DNA of 5,269 bases from Halobacteriales archaeon QS_9_68_42 (GTDB taxonomy: Archaea > Halobacteriota > Halobacteria > Halobacteriales > Haloarculaceae), in assembly GCA_003022905.1 (NCBI GenBank), contig PXSE01000066.1:1-5269 (forward strand), written 5' to 3'. Below the pieces are notes generated by a model that worked only from the letters and a program-made list of their open reading frames with translations, was not told the origin of the DNA and searched no databases. Below, in pieces: positions 1 through 4,421 of the stretch (its first letter is position 1; every line of letters begins with the position of its first letter). The position numbers were made by a program, and so were the translations under genes.

Positions 1-105
1 GTCCACGCCCCGGTCGGACAGGCGTCGGCCGAGCCACGCGGCGTTCGTGTTGACGGTGTCGCCGGCCAGCAACTCGTCGCCGACGCACACCAGCGCGACA
101 TCCAT
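1..105 (-). CDS. CinA-N / MoaB-like molybdopterin-binding-domain protein, N-terminal fragment (cut by window edge)
   Basis: The first 35 codons are visible and run off the left edge without a stop. The peptide begins MDVALVCVGDELLAGDTVNT and continues NAAWLGRRLSDRG. This is the start of the CinA N-terminal (COG1058, MoCF_biosynth fold) family, whose hallmark is V-G-[TD]-E-L-L-x-G followed by a V-N-T-N-x-x-W-L stretch (here residues 8-25). Archaeal members are usually stand-alone versions of this domain. They are annotated as predicted nucleotide- or molybdopterin-binding proteins, and their true substrate is unsettled. I chose the ATG at 105-103 because the family motif sits at its usual distance from it and because a TATA-like box lies 27 bases upstream. 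Upstream in-frame CTG (126-124) and GTG (162-160) codons are less likely starts. The family call is secure for the visible part. Whether a C-terminal CinA/PncC amidase domain follows cannot be seen. Confidence 0.85.
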   Translation of the reverse strand, partial: MDVALVCVGDELLAGDTVNTNAAWLGRRLSDRGVD

Positions 106-127
106 GGCGTCAGGTTGGGCGGCCAGC

Positions 128-135
128 GGGTAAAC
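128..135 (-). promoter_or_regulatory. TATA-like box of the CinA-like gene (leaderless promoter)
   Basis: On the minus strand the bases read GTTTACCC, with the TTTA core centred near position 132. That is 27 bases before the A of the ATG at 105, the spacing expected when transcription starts at the start codon. It is in moderate agreement with the haloarchaeal box A. This is inferred from position and sequence only. Confidence 0.5.
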
Positions 136-460
136 GGCACCGGATTCGGTCGGGCTGCTCACACTGCCGGCTGTAATTCTTTCGAGGTTCCTCGGCGATA
201 TCCGGTTAGATGCTGTCCAGAGCCCCATTTTCCGGACGGGACTGCTTCACGTAGTGGCTCCTGCTAATCTGGTAAAGCAATCATCGGATTAATGATACTG
301 CCACGAGTTGCCGTGCAAAATGCGGAGGATGAATGTAGCACGGTGGCTTCATTGGCCCCTCCCTCAGCCCTGCCGAATCCGCTCGCCAACAGCCCTGCTC
401 GACAAGTTATTGTTCTGATCGTCGAACGTTGGTCTGTTCTCAACCGGTAGCAGCACAAAG

Positions 461-473
461 CATATGCGCATAT
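461..473 (+). promoter_or_regulatory. TATA-like box with overlapping 12-base palindrome, upstream of the small membrane protein gene
   Basis: CATATG at 461-466 is centred about 27 bases before the GTG start at 492, which fits a leaderless haloarchaeal promoter. The same bases lie in a perfect palindrome, ATATGCGCATAT, at 462-473. A symmetric site covering the box A would suit a dimeric repressor, but that part is inference. A 12-base palindrome is expected about once by chance in a window this size, so its position is the argument rather than its existence. Confidence 0.45.
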
Positions 474-491
474 CGCATTGACTGAAACCGT

Positions 492-944
492 GTGCCCGAT
501 ATATTGGTGCTGACTGAACGGGACCACAGGCGATATCAACAAATCGTCGCCAGCATTTATCCAATAGTACTTGTCAGCGCCGGCGTCTGGTTTTATAATA
601 CTGATCCCCAGACGGGTCTCGGTGCTGGTCTGGTTTTCATCATGGCGATCATGGCGCCGACAGTTGCCGCGTTCTTCGCCGCGGGCCTCGTCATCATCAT
701 AAACGGTCTGTATGCCTATCAGGGTGGCTCCTCGGACCGTGTGAGTCTAGCTATTGCGTTAGCTATCGTTGGAGGGTTGGTGTCAGTGTATCTGGGATGG
801 ACGATGGCTAGAATCCGACCCCTCTGGCTCATGGCCATGTACGTCATCTTCGGTCTGGGATGTCCACTGGGGCTGGTTGGAGTCGTCTTCGATATCTTCT
901 CGCGGGTGAGCGGCATGGTGTCCAAGGCGTGGACCCTCGGGTAG
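492..944 (+). CDS. Small multi-pass membrane protein of unknown function (150 aa)
   Basis: I do not recognise this protein. It has a short charged, soluble N-terminus (residues 1-16, with ERDHRR). Hydrophobic stretches follow at about 18-35, 43-77 (long enough for one kinked or two short helices around Pro56), 84-105 and 111-136. That gives four or five membrane passes and almost no loop outside the membrane. Basic residues at 13-14 and at 107-109 (R-I-R) suggest cytosolic sides, but topology is uncertain. No catalytic motif, metal site or signal peptide is visible; Cys124 is the only cysteine. The GTG start at 492 is preferred because a TATA-like box sits 27 bases before it. A second in-frame GTG at 507 has no such box. 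Base use differs from the right-hand genes (26 of 60 G+C at 541-600, with AT-ending codons such as TTA, TAT and AAT), suggesting acquired or fast-evolving DNA. Its reality as a gene rests on length, coherent hydrophobicity and the promoter. Confidence 0.7.
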   Translation: MPDILVLTERDHRRYQQIVASIYPIVLVSAGVWFYNTDPQTGLGAGLVFIMAIMAPTVAAFFAAGLVIIINGLYAYQGGSSDRVSLAIALAIVGGLVSVYLGWTMARIRPLWLMAMYVIFGLGCPLGLVGVVFDIFSRVSGMVSKAWTLG

Positions 945-1658
945 GGACAGGGAGTAGATAGAGCGTACCGTTCGTATACATCGAATCAGTGTCCGGCCTA
1001 CTGTCTCGGCGACGACCAATTCTCGAGCCACTGAGGATTCGAGGCTTCCGCCGACACCTCTACAGTCGTAACCAAATCTCTCCGACAGACAAGAGACGAT
1101 TGAGGACCACTGTGAGTAATTGAATCTCGGCGAAAGATGACCTTCAGACTGAACGATGTTCCAACCTGCGTATAGCGACTCCGCCAGACTGACTGCTGCA
1201 CCGTGTTTTCACGCGTGATACGTTTCTCATTCTCCTATCCGCAGGGCGGTGTTCAAATAAGCACTGACCGACGAGCCAGTTTCTGCCGGCCGCTCAACTA
1301 ACTCCTGGCGGACTGAAAGGGCGAGGCGCGCTTGGCGAACCCGGACGACGCAAGCACCATAGGGAGCAACGCGACCGAGGAGCGCAGCGAGTCCCGGGAG
1401 TCGAGCGCGCCGAGGGCTTTCTGGATTCCTCCAATCCCTTGTCTGAACACTACCATCCACAGACCGGACGAGATATAGCGTGAGCTGGCCGGTGAGTAGT
1501 ATATGCACTCTATACTGACTGTTACCGCAGGTTCAGCGGGCCAGTCGCTCGTGCAAGATTCGCGCGTCGTATCTCGCACTGGCCTACCTACCAATTTCAC
1601 GACAGATGCCCTGTTTCACTATATTCGGTAAGAGCCCACGTAGTTACAGCCGGCAGTA
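945..1658. other. Long AT-richer intergenic region between convergent genes; no gene seen
   Basis: This is 714 bases between the ends of the plus-strand membrane protein gene and the minus-strand DUF5803 gene. Composition is far below the flanking block (28 of 60 G+C at 1081-1140, against 44 of 60 at 2461-2520). Apart from the inverted-repeat element at 1315-1421 I see only small symmetric motifs: TCACGCGTGA (1209-1218), and AGTATA (1498-1503) facing TATACT (1511-1516). Open frames here, for example on the minus strand between 1227 and 1600, give Arg/Ser/Leu-rich peptides without domains. The sequence could be decayed mobile DNA, but no transposase fragment or target duplication can be recognised. 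No oligo-T terminator is evident after either convergent gene. Confidence 0.6.
1315..1421. repeat. Imperfect inverted-repeat (hairpin-forming) element, probably a dispersed haloarchaeal repeat
   Basis: The left arm 1315-1332 begins GAAAG and ends GGCGCGCT. The right arm 1404-1421 is its imperfect reverse complement, beginning AGCGCGCC and ending CTTTC. The two arms match at 13 of 18 positions, with the five mismatches together in the middle. Further inward, the CCCGG at about 1340-1344 and the CCCGGG at 1393-1398 allow the pairing to continue loosely. The element is markedly more G+C rich than its surroundings. From memory, very similar tracts (GACTGAAAGGGCGAGG up to GGGCTTTCTGG, with a GAGCGCAGCGAG core) recur in many haloarchaeal genomes. 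That recollection could not be checked here. It may be a MITE-like or REP-like sequence. Confidence 0.5.
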
Positions 1659-2489
1659 TCAGCCCATCCCCGGCGGCGGGTCCCGACCGTCGTCGTCGAC
1701 ATCCACATCGAGGCCCTCCGACTCCCGGCGCTTCTTTGCCTGCTGGACCTGGCGGTAGTAGTAGGCGGCGCCGGCGAGGCCGACGAGAACCGCAATCGCG
1801 GCCATCCCGCCGAACAGCCACAGGTCGCGGTCGAGGTACCACCGGATGACCAGCACCGATGTGTCCAGCTCCCCCCAGGCGAGGTGGACACGGTCGTTGA
1901 CCACCCGGCGGTCGTCGTTGTCCGGTCGGACCTCCGAGAGCAGCGGCAGCGACGCGCCCGTGTTCGGCGGCAGCGCGACCTCGAAGCTCCCGTTGACCGG
2001 CGGCCGAACCGCAACCTCCTTGCCGTTCTTCGGGGCGGTAAAGGCGAGGTGACCGTCGTCGGCGGGCAACGCGACCTGCGTCCGCTTGCGGGTGGTGTTG
2101 ACCGAAAGCGCGTCCGTCCGCTCGGTCGTGCCGTCGGGGTACACGCGGGTGGCGTTGCCGTCGACGTACCGCACGACGGTTCCATTGGGGTATGCCGACC
2201 CGTTGGCGTACCGGAACTGGAGCGCGCGTATGTCCAGCGGTTGCTCGATGGTCAGCGAGTCCGTTCGGTACAGTTCGACGGTTTCGTCGTCGGTCTTCGA
2301 GACGTTGTAGACGGCCGTGTAGTTGTCCTCGTAGAGGACGATGTAGCCGTCCTGTCCAGTGTCGAACTCGTACTCGGCGTCCTCCGAGAGGCTCTCGGGG
2401 GAGGCGGCGCCGCCGCCGAATAGCGTCGTGCACCCAGCGAGGCCGAACACCGCGAGGACAGCGACGGCCGCGAGGAGGCGCCGGTTCAT
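1659..2489 (-). CDS. DUF5803 family protein: exported lipoprotein with C-terminal membrane anchor (276 aa)
   Basis: A surface-facing membrane protein of unknown function found in haloarchaea. Residues 1-20 form a lipoprotein signal: a basic MNRR, a hydrophobic stretch, and the lipobox LAGC with Cys20 as the predicted lipidated residue. A short Gly/Ala/Ser linker follows. The ectodomain (about 35-220) is acidic and beta-rich in appearance and holds seven N-x-S/T sequons (Asn 56, 62, 96, 102, 112, 131, 166). A single membrane helix lies at about 224-245. After it comes a basic patch (RQVQQAKKRR), then an acidic tail ending in PPPGMG. This fits the positive-inside rule with the tail in the cytosol. 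The DUF5803 name comes from my memory of the haloarchaeal neighbourhood and the overall architecture. The start ATG is one base after the stop of the DUF2110 gene (TGACATG), so the two are almost certainly co-transcribed and translationally linked. No enzymatic motif is visible, so a role in surface sensing or envelope maintenance is only a guess. Confidence 0.8.
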   Translation of the reverse strand: MNRRLLAAVAVLAVFGLAGCTTLFGGGAASPESLSEDAEYEFDTGQDGYIVLYEDNYTAVYNVSKTDDETVELYRTDSLTIEQPLDIRALQFRYANGSAYPNGTVVRYVDGNATRVYPDGTTERTDALSVNTTRKRTQVALPADDGHLAFTAPKNGKEVAVRPPVNGSFEVALPPNTGASLPLLSEVRPDNDDRRVVNDRVHLAWGELDTSVLVIRWYLDRDLWLFGGMAAIAVLVGLAGAAYYYRQVQQAKKRRESEGLDVDVDDDGRDPPPGMG

Positions 2490-2490
2490 G

Positions 2491-3162
2491 TCAGGGGACG
2501 ACCGCGAGCAGTTCCGACCGGAGGTGCGGGCCGATGTCGGCCAGTAGCCCCGGAGCGTCGGTCCCCTCCCGGCAGACGACGCTCTGTTCGAGGAGGCCGA
2601 GTCGCTCGACGGTGACGATGTCCTCGGCGTGGCCGGCGCGGTTGACCGTCGCCCGGACCTCCGCGCGGGTCGCGCTGTTGACGTTTACCCGGTCGGTCCC
2701 CCGGGTCCACTCGTAGAGGCGGTCCCGCTCGTCGTCGGCCAGTCGCGGCGGTCCCTCCTCGCGCTCGCGGAACCGCAGCGGCGCGTGCTGGACGAGGCCG
2801 AACCGCCGTCGTATCTGGGCGGGCGACCCCTGTCCGAGGCCGAGTTCGTCGGCCGGCACCCGGACGGACTCGCCGGCGTCCAGCACGAACCCGTCGTCGT
2901 CCCACGACTCCAGCGTGCCGACGTGGGTCTTGTCGGCCTCGCGGTGGGGCGTGACCGCACCCCACCGGTTGGCCAGCAGGTTGCGGGCGGCGGCCGCGTC
3001 GGCGCCAGTGACCGTCACCGACGGGAAGTCGTCGTCCCGGAGGCCGACGGTGAACTCGACCCTGAGGTCCGCGAGGGCGTCGTCAACGAGCGATTCCAGG
3101 GAGTCCATCGCCCGCCCCCTTGCCTCGCCGTCGACGTACACCTTCGTTGCGAGGACGACCAT
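2491..3162 (-). CDS. DUF2110 family protein (223 aa), co-transcribed with tfe
   Basis: A soluble, acidic archaeal protein with no established function. Three regions can be seen. The N-terminal alpha/beta segment (about 4-70) includes DDFPSVTVTG and RNLLANRWG. A middle beta-rich segment (about 80-133) reads VGTLESWDDDGFVLDAG, then V-P-A-D-E-L-G-L-G and R-F-G-L-V-Q-H-A-P-L-R-F, and could be a small barrel of S1 or KOW type (inference). The C-terminal segment (about 155-223) contains DRVNVNSATRAEV, NRAGHAED, V-E-R-L-G-L-L-E and REGTDAPG. Two features support the start at ATG 3162: it overlaps the tfe stop by one base (TGATG), and the open frame upstream of it translates into Arg-rich residues that are plainly tfe read out of frame. 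The tight link to tfe suggests a job in information processing, possibly nucleic-acid binding. This is a context argument only. Confidence 0.85.
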   Translation of the reverse strand: MVVLATKVYVDGEARGRAMDSLESLVDDALADLRVEFTVGLRDDDFPSVTVTGADAAAARNLLANRWGAVTPHREADKTHVGTLESWDDDGFVLDAGESVRVPADELGLGQGSPAQIRRRFGLVQHAPLRFREREEGPPRLADDERDRLYEWTRGTDRVNVNSATRAEVRATVNRAGHAEDIVTVERLGLLEQSVVCREGTDAPGLLADIGPHLRSELLAVVP

Positions 3163-3695
3163 CAGGCTTCCAGCGTCTCGTCTTCGACGTTCAGTTCGTC
3201 GCGCAGTTGGGCGATGCGCTCGTCCATCGCGGTGACGAGCCGTTCGTTCTCCATGGTCTCCAGCTGGCCGCCACACTGGGGACACTCGAAGCCGAACTCC
3301 ATTGCTTCGCCGAACTCGAAGCGGAGTTGACACCCCCCGCAGAGGTAGAACTCGTTGTCCCGCTCGTAGGCGCGGCGCTCATCCAGCGCCGTTAGCAGCC
3401 GCTCCATCTCCGCCTCGAGCTGTTCGGGGATGTTCTGGTACTGGAAGGTCCACAGGTAGGTCAGCCACCCCGAGTCCTCGTCGCGCAGGCGACGGTAGGA
3501 GGCGAGGTCGTTCTCGTATAGGATGAACAGCGCCCGGCGGACGTCGTTGAGCTCGAGCCCGAGCTCCTCCGCGAGCTCCTCGTCGGTCACCTCGCCGTCC
3601 GGCGGCGCGGCGGCGACGGGCATCCCCGTCGGCCCGACGAGCTCGTGGAGGTACTTCTGAATCACGGGGTCGTTCAGCAGTTCCTCAAAAGCCAT
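3162..3695 (-). CDS. tfe: Transcription initiation factor E, alpha subunit (TFE; 177 aa)
   Basis: The archaeal homologue of the TFIIE alpha N-terminal half. It binds RNA polymerase at the clamp and the Rpo4/7 stalk, and stabilises the open promoter complex together with TBP and TFB. Residues 1-90 form the winged helix: MAFEELLNDPVIQKYLHELV, then the helix-turn-helix DEELAEELGLELNDVRRALF, then the wing with the hydrophobic S-G-W-L-T-Y-L-W-T-F at 75-84. A charged linker helix (about 91-112) leads to a zinc ribbon with Cys119-x2-Cys122 and Cys138-x2-Cys141. All four zinc ligands are present. A C-terminal acidic helix completes the protein, and the length is normal for the family. The start at ATG 3695 matches the conserved MAFEELL opening and has a TATA-like box 27 bases upstream, so tfe probably has its own leaderless promoter despite lying 64 bases after trm56. 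Its stop overlaps the next ATG, so it leads a tfe-DUF2110-DUF5803 transcript. Confidence 0.96.
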   Translation of the reverse strand: MAFEELLNDPVIQKYLHELVGPTGMPVAAAPPDGEVTDEELAEELGLELNDVRRALFILYENDLASYRRLRDEDSGWLTYLWTFQYQNIPEQLEAEMERLLTALDERRAYERDNEFYLCGGCQLRFEFGEAMEFGFECPQCGGQLETMENERLVTAMDERIAQLRDELNVEDETLEA

Positions 3696-3717
3696 TACCG
3701 GTGTTCCGCCGCGGAGT

Positions 3718-3726
3718 CCCTTTAAC
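3718..3726 (-). promoter_or_regulatory. TATA-like box of tfe (leaderless promoter in the trm56-tfe gap)
   Basis: On the minus strand the bases read GTTAAAGGG, with TTAAA at 3725-3721 centred 27-28 bases before the A of the tfe ATG (3695). The AT-rich core stands out in a very G+C-rich 64-base gap. It suggests that the TFE block is transcribed independently of trm56, with read-through also possible. Confidence 0.6.
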
Positions 3727-3759
3727 TCTCGGTTCGCGGTCGCTCGTCGCCGGCGACGC

Positions 3760-4299
3760 TCACTCCTCGAGGGACTCGACCAGCTTGCCCGTCCCCTTCG
3801 GGACGACCCGGCGGGAGGCGTTGGCCCACTCCCGGTCGAGTTCCCGGCCCTCGAAGAGCCGGTCGAGGAAGACCGCGAGCCCCGCCACCTCCGAGTGGGG
3901 CTGGTTGGTGACGCCGACGTTGTAGTCGGCGGCCTCGTAGACGTCGAAGGAGACCTTCTCGGAGCCGACGACGACCAGCACCGGCCCCGACTCGTGGGCC
4001 GCCCGAATCTCGCCTTCGACGTCCTGAATCGGCAGGCCGTACATCGTCAGGTGGACGACCGTGCCCTCCCACTCCCGAAGGCGTCGCCGGTACCCGTCGG
4101 CGGCCTCGGCCTCGAAGGGACCGCCGAACCGGTCGGTGACCTCCTCGACGGTCGCCTTCGGGTCGGAGGCCTGCCCCGCGATGACGACCCGGTCAGCCCC
4201 CAGCGCTCGCGCGGTCAGCCCCACGTGGGTTGTCATCCGCTCGTCGCGGCCCGGCCGGTGGCCGAGACGCAGGACCACGACGTCGTTGGCTCCCTCCAT
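3760..4299 (-). CDS. trm56: tRNA (cytidine(56)-2'-O)-methyltransferase Trm56 (179 aa)
   Basis: A SPOUT-class methyltransferase that uses S-adenosylmethionine to 2'-O-methylate cytidine 56 in the T loop of archaeal tRNAs, at the elbow where the D and T loops meet. Family marks run the length of the protein. The opening is L-R-L-G-H-R-P-x-R-D-x-R-x-T-T-H-V (residues 10-26). V-V-H-L-T-M-Y-G-L-P lies at 81-90. The knot motifs follow: VVVGSEKVSFDVYE at 109-122 and YNVGVTNQPHSEVAGLAVFL at 126-145, which form the trefoil-knot cofactor and dimer region. Length and the C-terminal VPKGTGKLVES are typical. ATG 4299 is used because it leaves six residues before the first conserved strand; Met22 falls inside the conserved motif and cannot be the start. 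The gene is divergent from the epimerase and followed 64 bases later by tfe. Nothing looks broken. Confidence 0.95.
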   Translation of the reverse strand: MEGANDVVVLRLGHRPGRDERMTTHVGLTARALGADRVVIAGQASDPKATVEEVTDRFGGPFEAEAADGYRRRLREWEGTVVHLTMYGLPIQDVEGEIRAAHESGPVLVVVGSEKVSFDVYEAADYNVGVTNQPHSEVAGLAVFLDRLFEGRELDREWANASRRVVPKGTGKLVESLEE

Positions 4300-4321
4300 G
4301 GACGGCTCTTCTCGCGGCGCG

Positions 4322-4331
4322 CGTTAGGGGG
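4322..4331 (-). promoter_or_regulatory. Weak TATA-like box of trm56
   Basis: On the minus strand the bases read CCCCCTAACG, with CTAA near 4326, about 27 bases before the A of ATG 4299. The spacing is right for a leaderless promoter, but the match to a haloarchaeal box A is poor. It is the only A/T-containing stretch near the expected place in this G+C-rich spacer. Confidence 0.3.
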
Positions 4332-4391
4332 TTTCGGTGCCGGGCGGGCGGCGCCCCGACGCCTCCCGACCGTCGCCCCGAACCCGCAAGG

Positions 4392-4398
4392 AACATAT
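4392..4398 (+). promoter_or_regulatory. TATA-like box of the epimerase gene (leaderless promoter)
   Basis: AACATAT at 4392-4398 is centred about 26-27 bases before the ATG at 4422, in otherwise G+C-rich sequence, with a purine-rich CAAGGA just upstream where the TFB-recognition element would lie. The spacing fits transcription starting at or next to the start codon. Confidence 0.55.
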
Positions 4399-4421
4399 CG
4401 GCGCCGCTCGCAGACCCGCCA

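Larger units (their letters stand above)
106..491. other. Intergenic stretch between divergent genes, AT-richer, no gene seen
   Basis: This is the divergent spacer between the CinA-like gene (minus) and the small membrane protein gene (plus). It holds a TATA-like box at each end. Between them I see no tRNA-like fold, no direct-repeat array and no open frame with a believable protein. The frames that exist translate to Cys/Ser/Arg-rich peptides without the acidic bias of haloarchaeal proteins. A short inverted repeat, CGAGG-TT-CCTCG (183-194), lies 78-89 bases upstream of the CinA-like ATG and is too small to call. At 386 bases the spacer is long compared with the tight packing of the G+C-rich block to the right. 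Confidence 0.6.

Noticed and set aside
183..194. Inverted repeat CGAGG-TT-CCTCG upstream of the CinA-like gene
   Set aside because: A five-base stem is expected by chance several times in a window of this size, and it has no clear relation to a promoter element.
264..564. Minus-strand open frames upstream of and overlapping the membrane-protein start
   Set aside because: Peptides are Cys/Ser/Arg-rich without motifs, and one overlaps the better-supported plus-strand gene and its promoter.
1209..1218. Ten-base palindrome TCACGCGTGA
   Set aside because: About five such palindromes are expected by chance in this length, and no gene start is near it.
1485..1544. Nested inverted repeats (CTGGCC/GGCCAG around AGTATA/TATACT) that could suggest transposon ends or an operator
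   Set aside because: The arms are only six bases each, and there is no transposase, target duplication or adjacent gene start.
1227..1600. Two minus-strand open frames of 93 and 100 codons
   Set aside because: They cross the inverted-repeat element, have basic composition, and show no domain, no good promoter and no coding bias.
1597..2433. Open frame of 278 codons on the minus strand overlapping the DUF5803 gene
   Set aside because: It is the DUF5803 sequence read in another frame. The product is extremely Arg/Pro-rich, opposite to the acidic haloarchaeal norm, and shows no domain.
2629..3330. Open frame of 233 codons on the plus strand
   Set aside because: It is antisense to the DUF2110 gene and part of tfe, with no recognisable motif. 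The sense frames carry family motifs.
3163..3333. A 57-codon N-terminal extension of the DUF2110 protein
   Set aside because: The extension is Arg-rich and lies entirely inside tfe in another frame. The ATG overlapping the tfe stop gives the expected family start.
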